Origin: Argopecten irradians
Taxonomy: Eukaryota; Mollusca; Bivalvia; Pectinida; Pectinidae
Reading direction: 5' to 3'
DNA: 64,000 nt
Assembly: GCF_041381155.1 (NCBI RefSeq)
Contig: NC_091144.1
Span: 36,079,762-36,143,761 of the forward strand
The notes under the pieces were generated by a model. It had not been told where the DNA came from, searched no databases, and saw only the letters and a list, made by a program, of their open reading frames with translations. Positions 36,601 through 46,492 of this stretch are shown in pieces (position 1 is the stretch's first letter; each line of letters starts with the position of its first letter). The position numbers and the translations under genes are program-made.

Positions 36601-39345
36601 AATATAGATTGCATTTCTGTCTGAATTACGAATGTTATCGATATCTTTTCAGGGGAATCTCAACCCGAGGGGTAAGATTCTTAATTTGTCAAACAAGAGG
36701 CTTTGTCGAGTGTTTGACAGCTTAGGAATCTTATCCCGAGGGTTGAGATCTCCTGTCTCACCCCAAAGAGTGTGAATGATTCTTTTTCTCTTACCCGGTG
36801 CACCACTTTTTGTGTCTCTAATAAACGTGTCACTTAATCTCTTTAGACTACGATCAAGAAACATGGAAAGACATATACAATATACTCTTCATCTCTACCA
36901 ATAATACTAAACTTCAGTGGCTTCAGTTCCGAATTTACCACTATATATCAACAACTAACACTTATCTTTGTAAAATTAGTCTCTCTAATAATCCTCACTG
37001 TTTGGTATGTGTTATAGAAAGGGAGACAATCACTCATCTATTTTGGGAATGCCCTGAAGTTCAGAACTTTTTAGCAAATTTTGAAAGTCTTTTAGATATT
37101 CTGTTTATACCATTTGCAATTAATAAAGAAACGATGCTTTTCAGAAAACTTGATCATAACGGCATATATCAAAGAATAGATAATGAAACTGTTCTTTTTA
37201 TCAAACACTATATTTATAAAACAAGATGTTTACATGGTTTTTTTTAATGTGATGGCTTTTTTAAACTGTATAAAAGATTATTATTATGTTCAAAGATATA
37301 TAGCTTATGGAAAAGGAGAAAAAAATTAAAAAATTTACTAAAGATTGGAAAAAATGGATAAAGCTAATAGAACTCACAAATCCCTGACAGTTGCACATAT
37401 CTTTTATTAAAATAGAATATATATTTATTTGTTGTCATACATACATGTGTCATGTTTGCTTTTGATCAGGATGTTGAGCAGTAATTTTTAATGCAATTGT
37501 CACTATAAAAAAATTGTCTTTCTAACTTCTTGCCTCCGTTTTTTTCTTTTTTTTTTCTTTTTATCTTTTTCTTTCTTTACTTTTTTTTACTCATGTTTTC
37601 TTTTGTTTATTCACTATTTTTCATATAGAAATATATCTACATTTAATTATTATTATTCACAATCTCTCCTTTCTAGTTCATCCTATTATCCCTTCTTTCC
37701 TTCCCAATTCTTTGTTCTTTATTTTATCTTTTCTCTCCCTCCTCTCTCTCTATCAAAAAACCCAAACAATGTAATTATACTGATTAATGAAAGAATGGCA
37801 GAGTGAAAGATGTGCATGGAAGATAACTATTTTCATATTTCATGATTATTTGATTATTGTAAAATTGATGTATTGTTTGGCAAAAAAAAAATAAAAAATA
37901 TAAAAAAAGATATGGAAAAAAAAACCTGTCACTTATGCAAGCGAGGATGACTTGACCTCATTAAGTCGCCGTCTTTGTGACGTCATTTCATTGTTGTCGT
38001 GGCGTTAAAATACTATTACCGCGGCGTCATAATACTGTTGTCGTGACGTCATACCATTGTTGGGCACGTGCAATGATCTCGTGTAGCTTGTCTTTACCCT
38101 AGGGTTAGATAGAAAAATCTCACACCGGTAAAACTGTGGATATCCCTGTCCACCTGACAAGCTCATGTAAGATTCTATTATGCTAGGCGATTGGGTTCCG
38201 TAGATCGTGAGTACGAAGCCCGGATAGGGCACGAGTCAATAAATTGTCATGCTTTGTTAAATTGTGTTTCTTTGATATTTAATTTAATACTACAAATATA
38301 TAGTTTCTTACTAGGAACTTCAAAAAAAGTAAAGGTGTTATGTATTGAAGATGGACTGTTATATACATAATAAGTACGTGGTTTACCGTAACAACCTGTA
38401 CGCAGTTAATTTGCTTTTATAACTTCTACTAAACGTCCTCATTTATAAATTGAATTGTATGATAAAATATTTTGATACATTTTACTTGCATGATTTCAAG
38501 TAATTTTAAAACTGCAATTTTATTTTGCAACAAATATTATGTTTCTGGTCGCAATAAATATTTCAATCTGTCAAATTATATATATATACTGCATAAATGT
38601 ATCTTTTCTCATATCTCTGTAATGGACATATTATCTGGACACGATATGATGTCCATCTGTAGTGGACACCGTGTTCACACGTAGTGCACTCCATGTCTAC
38701 CTGTAAGCTAAACCTTGTGCACTCCGTGTCTACCTGTAGTCTTAAGTGTCCACTCGTAGTTCACACCGTATGCACAATGTGTAACCTTTAGTCTACTATC
38801 AACTGTATAGGAATACGAGTCAATCACGTGACCTCACAAACTTACTGAAGCCTCAGCCCACGTGGCCTGGATATTAAAGTCCATGTAACAACTGGATCCA
38901 TGGACTAGAAAACCGCTGGGACAGTCTCCGGATACTGAAAAAAATACAAGACATTCGTGAGCAGCATATGATGCAGGGGAGGCAACTCGTATACACGTGG
39001 GTGTCCGACGATGCATTTTAGTGAATTGTTAATTAAGGCGCGTTGCTTTTATATTGATATAATAACTTATACATAATTATTTTTCATGAATTTTAATAGA
39101 TTAAAAATAATGAAGAAAGTTTGCTAGAAAACAAGACCATGATGACGCAGTGTTTAACTATCTGCGGTTTGCCTATAGTGATAACAAAATTAAAAGTTGC
39201 TCACTAAATTTTTGCCTATAAATATAAATGAAGCAACTATTTTAAAGTGTCTGGTCATTATATGTTGTCATTGTTTAACAGTACCTTGTGATGAAATAGC
39301 TAGTACCGACAGTACAAATATACCAAACAACGAATAGGTAGCCAT
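27435..39345 (-). CDS. C-type lectin, complete four-exon gene
   Basis: Spliced from 39345-39285, 38934-38846, 30988-30895 and 27664-27435, giving 474 nt (157 residues plus stop). All introns start GT and end AG, and phases are 1, 0, 1. Residues 1-20 are a hydrophobic signal peptide, followed by a single C-type lectin domain (about 24-156). It has the opening CPSGFLVHGSSCY, the TWAEAS / MICNVYGGYLAEI junction, FWLGGSD, EPN at 120-122 and WND at 141-143, and cysteines at 130, 146 and 154. EPN with WND is the known calcium-dependent mannose/glucose-type binding set, so the product is probably a secreted sugar-binding protein, in bivalves often linked to microbial recognition. Introns are about 0.35, 7.9 and 3.2 kb; intron 2 holds several SINEs and LINE pieces. 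It is a paralogue of the lectin at 61951. Confidence 0.9.
27756..28145 (-). repeat. SINE-like repeat, both ends present, internally deleted
   Basis: From TTTGTTTGTTTGATTAAATT to GCCCTACCTGCAGG, the two family termini, but only 390 bp because part of the tRNA-like region (after GGACAGAACCCA) is missing. Lies in intron 3 of the lectin gene. Confidence 0.9.
28150..30890. other. Lectin intron 3, mostly unrecognised
   Basis: Holds a block at 28675-28785 (TATTAACGGTAAGC ... GGGAAAGGTCGTGGTGGGCC) that is homologous to 33770-33872. Otherwise nothing recognised. Confidence 0.5.
30895..30988 (-). CDS. Lectin exon 3
   Basis: Acceptor CTTCTTCAG precedes and donor GTAAGC follows. Encodes MICNVYGGYLAEIGDEHEQH followed by FIAGSISRKTK: the C-x-x-x-G-G-x-L-A-x-I signature and helix 2 of the fold. 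It is 94 nt, the same length as exon 3 of the lectin at 63732-63825, with phase 0 in and phase 1 out. It lies almost 8 kb from exon 2 and overlaps no useful frame on the other strand. Confidence 0.87.
31080..31187. repeat. 54-bp tandem duplication
   Basis: Copy 1 at 31080-31133 and copy 2 at 31134-31187 (AAATTACAGTCAATCAAACA ... GACCACATGGG) are identical except at the final base, so the duplication is very recent or a polymorphism/assembly matter. Confidence 0.96.
31190..33185. other. Part of lectin intron 2, no recognised features
   Basis: Open frames at 31231-31521, 32235-32564 and 32561-32878 carry no domain I know. A short piece at 32987-33018 (GCCCACTATCTTTCCGAAAC) is the complement of sequence at 33845-33872. 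Confidence 0.4.
33186..33713 (-). mobile_element. Full-length SINE-like element with 10-bp target-site duplication
   Basis: Element body 33196-33703 (508 bp) is flanked by ACGACCCGCG (33186-33195) and ACGACTCGCG (33704-33713), a 9-of-10 target-site duplication. Read on the minus strand it starts TAGCCCTGCAGGTAGGGCGT, passes a tRNA-like block (TTGAGTTGAGAGTTCGCC then TCTGGGTTCTGTCCCC, resembling A and B boxes of a Pol III promoter) and ends GTTAATAGGACGTTAAAAT plus CAAACAAA. Truncated copies across the window keep this AAAC end and lose the other, as in LINE-driven retroposition. The 71-codon open frame within it is not evidence of a gene. Confidence 0.85.
33770..34175. repeat. Dispersed repeat blocks in lectin intron 2
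   Basis: 33770-33872 is homologous to 28675-28785. 34015-34175 (CCTGGCGTCGGCGTTGGTAA, GTTTTGGTGCAAGTTTTGAA) resembles a repeat I associate with mollusc genomes. A related TAATATTAACGCTATAAG block is at 34208. No coding sequence. Confidence 0.55.
34607..34895 (-). repeat. SINE-like repeat, 5'-truncated copy
   Basis: From TTTGTTTGTTTATTTTAACG to AGCAGGAGCAGAAACTACT; ends before the tRNA-like block. Confidence 0.9.
34988..35035. repeat. GATGAC-type simple repeat
   Basis: GATGACGATGACGATGACGATG and following GATGATG, a short trinucleotide-based microsatellite. Confidence 0.8.
35276..35412 (-). repeat. SINE-like repeat, 5'-truncated copy
   Basis: TTTGTTTGTTTGATTAATTA, GACGGCCTCTCATGTGTG, then the copy ends in GACTGCGGTATAATATTTGT. 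Confidence 0.87.
35556..36088 (-). repeat. SINE-like repeat, near full length, tail lost
   Basis: Begins at GTGTCCTATTAACAGCCAGG and ends ATTGTCACACCTGCAGC, so it has the 5' terminus but no AAAC tail. Many differences from the copy at 33196 indicate greater age. Confidence 0.87.
36545..36612 (+). mobile_element. LINE reverse transcriptase fragment
   Basis: Translates as VKSGVPQGALLGPILFLCVI, the well-known reverse transcriptase motif (SGVPQGS-LGP-LF) of non-LTR elements of the Jockey/CR1/RTE type. Only this short piece is recognisable; a stop codon follows directly. Confidence 0.75.
36655..36751. repeat. Foldback, 41-bp arms, TCTCAACCCGAGGG
   Basis: Left arm 36655-36695 (GAATCTCAACCCGAGGGGTA and on to TTGTCAAACA) and right arm 36711-36751 (TGTTTGACAGCTTAGGAATC through GGGTTGAGATC) are an imperfect inverted repeat with a 15-bp loop. 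It sits between two LINE fragments. Confidence 0.88.
36846..37926 (+). mobile_element. LINE 3' end (C-terminal ORF2 piece and 3' region)
   Basis: Frame open from 36846 to the stop at 37247 reads DYDQETWKDIYNIL, TNNTKLQWLQFRIYHYI and PHCLVCVIERETITHLFWEC. This is the C-x-x-C...H-L-F-W-x-C zinc-knuckle-like tail found after the reverse transcriptase in many LINEs. A second frame at 37322-37387 (KKFTKDWKKWIKLIELTNP, stop) continues the usual C-terminus with a frame change, so the copy is inactive. A pyrimidine-rich 3' region and an A-rich end (37880-37926) follow. The 5' part is missing. Confidence 0.82.
37927..38240. repeat. Short TGACGTCA-bearing repeat and MITE-like block
   Basis: 37975-38060 has a rough repeat of GTTGTCGTGACGTCAT-like units with two TGACGTCA palindromes. 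38140-38190 (CCTGTCCACCTGACAAGCTC, ATGTAAGATT) resembles one end of the foldback at 44910-45009. No gene. Confidence 0.5.
38636..38785. repeat. Imperfect short tandem repeats
   Basis: Variants of GTGCACTCCGTGTCTACCTG and TAGTGGACACCGTGT recur several times with poor phasing, in lectin intron 2 next to exon 2. Confidence 0.6.
38846..38934 (-). CDS. Lectin exon 2 (start of the lectin fold)
   Basis: Acceptor TTTCAG precedes and donor GTAAGT follows. Encodes SGDCPSGFLVHGSSCY...TWAEAS, the first cysteine pair and the W-x-E-A motif of C-type lectin domains. Phase 1 in, phase 0 out. Confidence 0.92.
39285..39345 (-). CDS. Lectin exon 1 (signal peptide)
   Basis: ATG at 39345 in context CCAAGATGG. 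Encodes MATYSLFGIFVLSVLAISSQ and one base of the next codon. The donor AAG|GTACTG follows. The phase-1 end joins exactly to exon 2. Confidence 0.85.
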
Positions 39346-39591
39346 CTTGGATTTGTAGCTATGTCCCCGAGATAACTGTGGAACCAGGCCAAAAGGCCGG
39401 ACTGGTTGTTGACATCGAAGATAAGACCTAAAGCTGAAACAATTTTATCTTGTCTATGAACAAAAGGAATGATCAGTAGCTTTATATATAATGTTTATTT
39501 ATCAGAATATCATCATTATTGTTTAAATATGTGTCCTGCGTATTTTCGGTCTGAGTTTCATTTTCCACGAACACCTGTCATGTTTATCCGG

Positions 39592-40110
39592 TTTTGATCC
39601 GATATCTCCGAATATGTTTTGTTATTCCAATCTCTCCAAATATGCTACAGTGTTGATTCGATGTCTCTGAATTCGAATGTATGTTGGTAGAATGTCTCCG
39701 AATATGCTATGTTGATCGCATGTCTTAGAATATGCTATATTGGTCGGATGTCTCCGGATATGCTATGTTGATCCAGAGATTTAAATATAATTATTTAAAT
39801 CTCTGGTTAATCCGATGTCTCCGTATATTCTATGTCGATCCGATGTCTCCGAATTATGTATCTCTGGTTAATCCGATGTCTCCGTATATTCTATGTCGAT
39901 CCGATGTCTCCGAATTATGTACTGTGTTGATCCGATGTCCAAGAATATGCTATCCGATGTCTTAGAATATGCTAAATTGGTAAAATGTCTCCGTATATGC
40001 TATGTCGATCCGATGTCTCCATATATTCTATTTTGATCCAATGTCTCAGAATATGCTATGTCGATCCAATTTCTCTGAATATGCCTTGTTGATCCGATAT
40101 GTCAGGAAAT
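39592..40110. repeat. 28-bp minisatellite, about 18 copies
   Basis: Unit TGTTGATCCGATGTCTCCGA plus ATATGCTA with frequent variants. A higher-order duplication of about 66 bp (TCTCTGGTTAATCCGATGTC ... CGAATTATGTA) lies at 39800-39920. It begins about 250 bp upstream of the lectin start codon. Confidence 0.93.
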
Positions 40111-40114
40111 ACTA

Positions 40115-42175
40115 CATGTATACGTTAAATAGGTTTTTTTATAATTAAAAATACTTCCAGCGCTGCAACTTTATTAAAAGTAGTAAAATTAGAAAGTTTA
40201 AAACTCGGACAGACGGAGAAAAATATGTATAACAGTTACAAATTAAACAGTTTTCATTATGACAAACAGAGTGAAAGTTATAGACCATACGATTTTGATG
40301 AAATGCAAAACCCGCTCTCTCTCTCCGATTTCTTTCAAATTTTGCAACGTTGAAGGTATAGGTACATTACTACTTTTTATAGTTTTACTTTTTTTGAAGA
40401 GGCATAAAGGGCTTGAAATTATTTTTTTCTAACAATACTCTGGGTACGTGTCAAGGGGACCCCATTTGAACATATAGATTTCTAAAGCAAAGGACATAAT
40501 CCTATCATATTTTTTTCTAAAACAAAAATGATGTTACCATCCCAAATTATTACGATACACTAATTTTTACTTAAATCGAACTGTACTCAGTGGAATCCAA
40601 AGATTTTTACGACATCTACGTCCTTAGTGGAATTTTACTGAACATGCCTACATACGAGTTATGTCCCTTGGGTCATATTATAATCACGATTTCTCGATAT
40701 GGATTTTTTTTGCTTCATTTTTGCAGGGACTTCACTGATTTTTACAGAAATACATATAAGACTGTGTGTAATTAAATCTTTCTCGCTTTTGACAACAAAC
40801 ACCCCCCTCCTTCTTTTATTTTATTTTTTTTATTTCCGTAATTTTATCCCAGAAATGGTTCTTTTACTGAATCTCCATTGTAAACTTCCGGTCAGTGAAC
40901 AAAAGAAGTTGCAAGTTGCACACAAAACGATACAATTATTTGTGAGTATGCTTTATTTATTTATTTGAATGCTTTTATAGTGTGCTAAACTCTTATCGCT
41001 TCTGAATGTACATTAACTCACGATATCAGATAATTTTGTTGGCATGGTGCAGTTTTTGCATGTGATGTTAGTTGTAAACGCATGTGTCGAACTCGATTGT
41101 GTAATGCATTCATGCATAACTTTACAGTGTACACAGTTGCGTACATCTAAAGTAAACATTAGGCTTAAATGCTGTATAAGCTTATACAGACAACGAACAA
41201 AATTTCTTGGACAGATATCTTAAATATGATATAGTTCATTCATTTTGAATGACTGACATTCAGTTTACTATCATAATTTTGATTTTAATCAGATTTTTTT
41301 TAATTACATGAGTTTATAGAAAACTACAGTAGGTAATACTAAATATTATTCTTTAGAAGCATGTTTGGGATATTTCTCTTTAATTTTTTATTTTGTAAAA
41401 TAGAGGGTTACATGCAGTGTAATACAACTGTGATGTCTTTTTGTTCTTTTGAAACTTCTAATATTTTTTGACGAAATTTATGAAAATCAATATAACATTG
41501 GATATCTCTTGAAATTACTGGCAGGAAATGAAAATAATGCAAAAATGATATTTTCTGCATACCGAATTTGCAAATACATTTCAGACTACACACGAAATAC
41601 ATGTATAAGGTAAATATTAAAATAAAACCGGAGATTAATTGAAAATTTGTCAAAGTGCATATCTTAATTGTTCTAGTACTTTAGACCAATCTTTAGATCC
41701 ATGTACAACTTTACAGATACATTATATTTATGTACATTCAATGTACAGGCCTACTTAATAGAGGTGAAAAGAATAATAAAAATGCTGGATATAAAATATG
41801 TCACACAGTACACATGTACAATGTAGTTATTATTTCACTTACAAATTATAATTACAGAGTACATATTTTTCCTTATTTTCAGCATCAAAAATAAATAAAT
41901 AGAAATAAATCTGTGTTGATATAATGAAATCAGTGCGTGATACCCACAATAATAACACCTGGTATTTAATTTAACATTTAAAATTTGTGTTACTTGATTT
42001 TAAAATCTAATTCAATTTTGTCCTATTTGATTATATATTCAATATAAAATATGCCACTATAGCTATTACTTAATTTTGATTGGTTCTTTATTAAAACTTA
42101 AGATTTGAGGAAAAGCATTTTTTTCATCTTTATAATTTTAAATCTTATCTATCATATTTGTAAAAAATTATTCTA
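40115..42175. other. Non-coding AT-rich stretch
   Basis: No gene or clear repeat recognised. Confidence 0.4.
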
Positions 42176-42179
42176 CATG

Positions 42180-42375
42180 AAGTACACCATTGAAAAGTTT
42201 GAGCTGGTTATTTTACTTTAGAATAAAATATTTAAGATGATTAATTGCATCCAAAATAAAAATCTGTGGCACTGCATTTTTATGTGCCCTTATGAAACAA
42301 GGGACTGATTGCACAGACAACAAAAGCAAAATTATAAATAATGTTTATAATCTGTCGGCGATTCAGTCTTAAGTC
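42180..42375. mobile_element. Diverged inner unit of the GATGCTACACCGCCGAC family
   Basis: AGTACACCATTGAAAAGTTTGAGCT-like start, TAATTGCATCC, ACTGATTGCACA and TCTGTCGGCGATTCAG match the order at 24905-25155. Left terminus missing. Confidence 0.6.
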
Positions 42376-43026
42376 ATGATTTGTAATTAAATTAGTTATA
42401 AATCGTTGTTCATTGTGTAATACTTAAAGCATATACACAAAACTTTTTTACATTAACATTAACTATTGTCAAAATGATAAATATTGAGCATATATAACTC
42501 AGTCGGCGTTTCTGTCTTAGTCATGGTCTATAACTATATATTGTACACTATACAATTGTAAGCGCATACATTGTACATATAAATAATTTATGTACATTCA
42601 TAATTTCCATTGAACATGTACAGAGAAAACATACATTATCCCTGGAATCTTAAGGTTTACAAATGCAAGTTTTAATTGTTACACTTTTCATTTACAAAAA
42701 ATGCCATAATTTGCAAGATGCACATGTTAAAATACATTTTGTACAGTAGGTGAATATATGTTTATATTAATTCTCATGCAAACAGACAACTAAATGACAT
42801 GCTTCGAGTCAAAAACAAAATTTGCTCTGAATTCAATGATTTGTTAGACTAAATGTAGTAAATACAAAAATATATTTACTTGAAACTTTGAATACATAAA
42901 AAATATTATTGAACTTCATTTTTCACACATTTAAACATCAAGACAAGATTTGGGAAAATTTGTATATTTTATTTTAATTACTGGTACGTATATACCTAAA
43001 CCATGAGGAAATATGACATTGCCGTT

Positions 43027-43290
43027 ACTAAAGATGCTACACTGCAAACAGAATATAATCATTATTCATGAACAATAATTTGTATTTATTCATGTATCTG
43101 CATGATTTAATAACAAATACATAAAATGAGTTTTTTTTTCTTTTGGCTTTTGGTGCATGCGCAATTGGTACAAATTCAATTTCCATATGGTGCAAAGCAA
43201 CGCCACAAATATTTTTTGGGCTGGATACACATACCGGTAAATATTGTATTTTTAATATATATTTTTTCAATGGTGATAAAAGTGCAAAGT
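43027..43290. mobile_element. Diverged inner unit of the same MITE family
   Basis: Starts ACTAAAGATGCTACACTGC, and carries TGGTGCATGCGCAATTGGTA and TTTTTTCAATGGTGATAAAAG further on, matching internal blocks of the family (GATTGCGCATGCACA and CCATTGAAAAG in complement). Highly diverged. Confidence 0.5.
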
Positions 43291-43294
43291 AGGT

Positions 43295-44205
43295 AACAGT
43301 CGTTGGAGAACAATACTTATTTATCTGCTCCTGTTTTTAATTGGCAAAAACTGTCATTCATTGACACACAACAGAATAACTAGAATAACGACCGGAGATG
43401 AAAAAGAAACAAAATTATGAAGTAGCCCTGGACTAATTTACACAAAGGACAGTGAAAATATCTGTTTAAATATTTGATATTTAAGTTAGGGAATTTAAAA
43501 TCAAAGATTTGAATTTATATATATACAGTATATTAGGTGATATTCATGATTTTCCTGGTTACTGTAATACAAGGATGTATATATTCACATCTGGCCCTAG
43601 GAATAAATTTTTACAGGTGCCGCAATTAATGTAGGACATCACCTAATCATATCATTATGCCAATGACTCATATAAATGTATAGATTAAATTTAATATCAG
43701 ATATTTACTTAACTTATCAGTACACTTCTGACTAAAAAGACATAATTTCTTTTTATCTATAATGTTTAATTATGTTACTTGCAAATGCATATGTATTGTT
43801 AAAAATTACAAAATTACTTCAGTTCAACATCATGTTACATGTATATGTTAGACATTGTATGTATTCAGATTTGATTCCATTTTCCCATTGTTATCTGCAT
43901 GTACTATCTAACAGAAAATTCAAAAAATGTATTTTTAACATGTTGATTTTTTTTTATTTGTACTGCACTGCACAATTAAAATTTAATATCAAGTTTTAAG
44001 AATTAGGATTGATATGAAAAATTGTAATATCCAGTATAAAAATTTATATGCCTGCAGAGTTAGACAATGGTATCACTTCTATTGTTGTTTTTTTGGATTG
44101 ATTTATTTGTCTTTAAAGGTTATCAATATTGAAAAAAAGAGACATATGATTGAAGGGGAGATAACTCATTTATACACCGTCCATATGTGTTAAATTAAAT
44201 CTTTT
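43295..44205. other. Non-coding AT-rich stretch
   Basis: Nothing recognised. Confidence 0.4.
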
Positions 44206-44211
44206 TAGGTT

Positions 44212-44465
44212 GTTTAGGTGGTGTAGTGGTTAAGGCAATTGCCTTTCATCTAGCTGGCCAGGGTTCGATTCCCAGCCCACCATGGACATGTGTTAAATTC
44301 AGGGGTTGCCTGCCTGATCACCTGGGTTAATTTTCTCCAAGCTCTCTGGTTTCGAATTCCTTTTGTTCTAAGACCCGGCTGCCTACATCTGGGCTTATTG
44401 TTAGTGATTTGTATAAGTTATACAACTTGTTTTCAATAGATGTAAAAAAAAAAATATTATTATTA
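44212..44465 (+). mobile_element. tRNA-derived SINE
   Basis: Head GGTGGTGTAGTGGTTAAGG (A-box-like) and GGGTTCGATTCCCAGCCCAC (B box) resemble a tRNA gene, but the acceptor arms do not pair, so it is a SINE head and not a working tRNA. The body has CACCTGGGTTAATTTTCTCC and CTCTCTGGTTTCGAATTCC, a diverged form of the central domain shared by many invertebrate SINEs (compare CCGGGGTTTTCCCCGG-CTCTGGTTTCC). It ends ATAAGTTATACAACTTGTTT with a poly-A/ATT tail. Unrelated to the abundant AAAC-tailed family. Confidence 0.75.
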
Positions 44466-44522
44466 ATTGATATTAGCACAGGATATATGTAATTAAAAAT
44501 GTTGAGATTTTGCTGGTAGGTG

Positions 44523-44608
44523 AAATCTGAAGTTCCCGGGGAAGAGTGACAAACTGATTGTGTTAAATCTGAAGTTCCCAGAGAAGAGTCACAAACTGAT
44601 TGTGTTAG
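44523..44608. repeat. 43-bp tandem duplication
   Basis: AAATCTGAAGTTCCCGGGGA ... CAAACTGATTGTGTTA is repeated once with three differences. Confidence 0.93.
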
Positions 44609-44687
44609 AGAAAAAATTAGCAAGTTGGACAGCTAGCTAATATAATGACAGCAGATAGGGATCATATTACCTCACCTCTCAGCATTC

Positions 44688-44733
44688 TGATCTATAAGAT
44701 CTAGAGTTACTTCCCTTTGTTTCACTCTGTCAG
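44688..44733. repeat. Half of the GAGTTACTCCCCTTTG foldback family
   Basis: GATCTAGAGTTACTTCCCTT and TGTTTCACTCTGTCAGAAAG match the left arm and loop of the foldback at 56104-56178. Confidence 0.65.
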
Positions 44734-44909
44734 AAAGGAAGGAAAGTATTTCTTAAACTCTGATGTATATCAGAATGACAAATTAACATAGATGTGTTTT
44801 AATGGATCACTGAAACTTCAATTAATGATAGGTTAGATTTGGTCCTTAATACACCAACTATTACCTTAATCTCATCTTATTCTAATGTTGTTGATTAATA
44901 ATCTTTCAT

Positions 44910-45009
44910 GGGCCTGTCAAGTGGACATGCAGGGACCCGGCAAGCCTCGGGTTGACCAGCCAAAATCTTTCACGAGATGGGAGAAACTGCTGTTCACTTG
45001 ACAGACCTA
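44910..45009. repeat. Foldback with CCTGTCAAGTGGAC arms
   Basis: GGGCCTGTCAAGTGGAC near the left and CTGTTCACTTGACAGACCT at the right are inverted repeats about 17 bp long. The inside has CCTCGGGTTGACCAGCC, similar to the arms of the foldback at 36655. Confidence 0.65.
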
Positions 45010-45257
45010 TGTAAGATTTTTTTCTCGCATATTTAAAAAAAAATAGGTAAGGAATTATTTTATAGTATTGATAATTAATTTCGTACTCGACAATAATTTC
45101 CACATGTATCGATGACGTCATTGACAAGCACTTGTGAGCTGTCTTTTGCCTACCCCGATTAAAGACAGAGTTATCATTTTCCCTAGCAAGCAATAAATAT
45201 AAAAATAAAAATCCCTAGCAACCGCAGGATAACCCTGTTAGGTATGGGAGAAAAGTT

Positions 45258-45372
45258 TTTCTTAGCAGAGTTCTTTACTAGATTATCTCCCCCTAGACTG
45301 GCCACCAGACCCTAAGTTGTTGATAAGACTTTCTCAGCAGAACTCTAGTACTAGATTATCACCCCCTAGTTG
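45258..45372. repeat. Two-copy repeat, spacing about 80 bp
   Basis: TTTCTTAGCAGAGTTCTTTA with CTAGATTATCTCCCCCTAG at the left and TTTCTCAGCAGAACTCTAGT with CTAGATTATCACCCCCTAG at the right. Confidence 0.8.
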
Positions 45373-46009
45373 GAAACTAGAATGAGACATATGGTAGAGA
45401 CAAAAATAATGAAGCCATAGTAAAGTGATTTTTTTTGTTCAATATTCTAGATAGCAGTGACCAGTCTACTACACTATTTATTATAAAACTTTCTAGAGCT
45501 AATGGAGAAAAAGATAGATATCCTACTCAGACAAACTGCTTAAGCTTGTGTCTTTTGTAACTTTTGAAAAATAACTTGCAAGTGTGAAATAAATGCCATA
45601 ATCAACAACCACTTGTTGTGTAACCTCTATTTATCATTACCTGGTAATTGTTGGTTTAAAGGTTAAAGAGACAATTCGGTTTAAGACTAGAGTACATTAA
45701 AACTTGGTTTAAGACTAACATATTTCAGAAACAAACCAGTTCTAATGGAAATTAGATAAGTTGGTTTAATTGTGATATGTCAGAAAAGCCCACTGTAGTC
45801 AAATGTATGTGAAATGTTTAAATCGCCATTTCACATAAACATTTCATATAGCCCTGACCCTTGCCAGTGTAGTAAAGAATTTTTTATATAGAACTACTCA
45901 AAACGCTTTTACAATTGTGTTAACATTATTAGATGCATGTGCTTGTCTAAAAAATAATTTCATCAACTCCTCGGTGGTTATGTATAGCATCTGCCCCTGT
46001 CAATTGGTG

Positions 46010-46326
46010 ACCATGGTTAACCATGGTCAGTAAGGTTAACCATATTTAACCATGGTTTTACCATGGTTAGACATGGTTTCGGCATATTTTAACCATGGTA
46101 GTAACCATGGTTAACCATGGTTAAATTTATGACCATGGTCAACCATGGTTGAGCTAATGTTGATATCCTTCAACCATGTTTGACCATGGTTAACCATGGT
46201 TGACCATGGTTTCACTTCATATTTTAACCATGGTTAAATTATGACCATGGTCATCCGTGGTTGAGATGATGTTGATATTCTTCAACCATGTTTGACCATG
46301 GTTAACCATGGTTGACCATGGTTTCA
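46010..46326. repeat. Palindromic CCATGGTT array A
   Basis: Dense runs of AACCATGGTT in which the unit is its own complement, for example CCATGGTTAACCATGG. A larger unit of about 122 bp is repeated twice (about 46085-46208 and 46209-46326), each carrying GATGTTGATAT-CTTCAACCA and GGTTGACCATGGTTTCACTT. No reading frame. Confidence 0.95.
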
Positions 46327-46339
46327 CTTCCCGACAATA

Positions 46340-46492
46340 TGAGTCACATGACTTCTATATGTTTCCCGCCAAAACAGTCACCATCCAAAATGGCTGCTGT
46401 GTCTGTTGGAGTGTGGAAGGGGAAACATCTCTCTTCTTAAAATGGAAGTTTTGGCCAATTAGTGAATGGATTAATCTTATTCCTGAATGTCT
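46340..46492 (+). promoter_or_regulatory. Candidate promoter and non-coding first exon
   Basis: Sequence immediately after array A changes in character: TGAGTCACATGAC (AP-1/E-box-like), CCCGCC, and CCAAAATGGCTGCTGTG at 46385, which resembles the YY1-type motif common at metazoan promoters. A consensus donor CT|GTAAGTAC follows at 46493. The ATG in the motif opens only a 16-codon frame. The zinc-finger coding exon at 50451 starts with an acceptor and a 5' UTR, so an upstream non-coding exon is required; this is the best candidate I see, but the link is inference. Confidence 0.35.

Noticed and set aside
38005-38232. Minus-strand 75-codon frame as a lectin exon
   Set aside because: No lectin motifs; overlaps a MITE-like block. 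The real exon 3 is at 30895-30988.
44212-44285. Functional tRNA gene
   Set aside because: A and B boxes are present but the acceptor stem does not pair and a SINE body follows directly.
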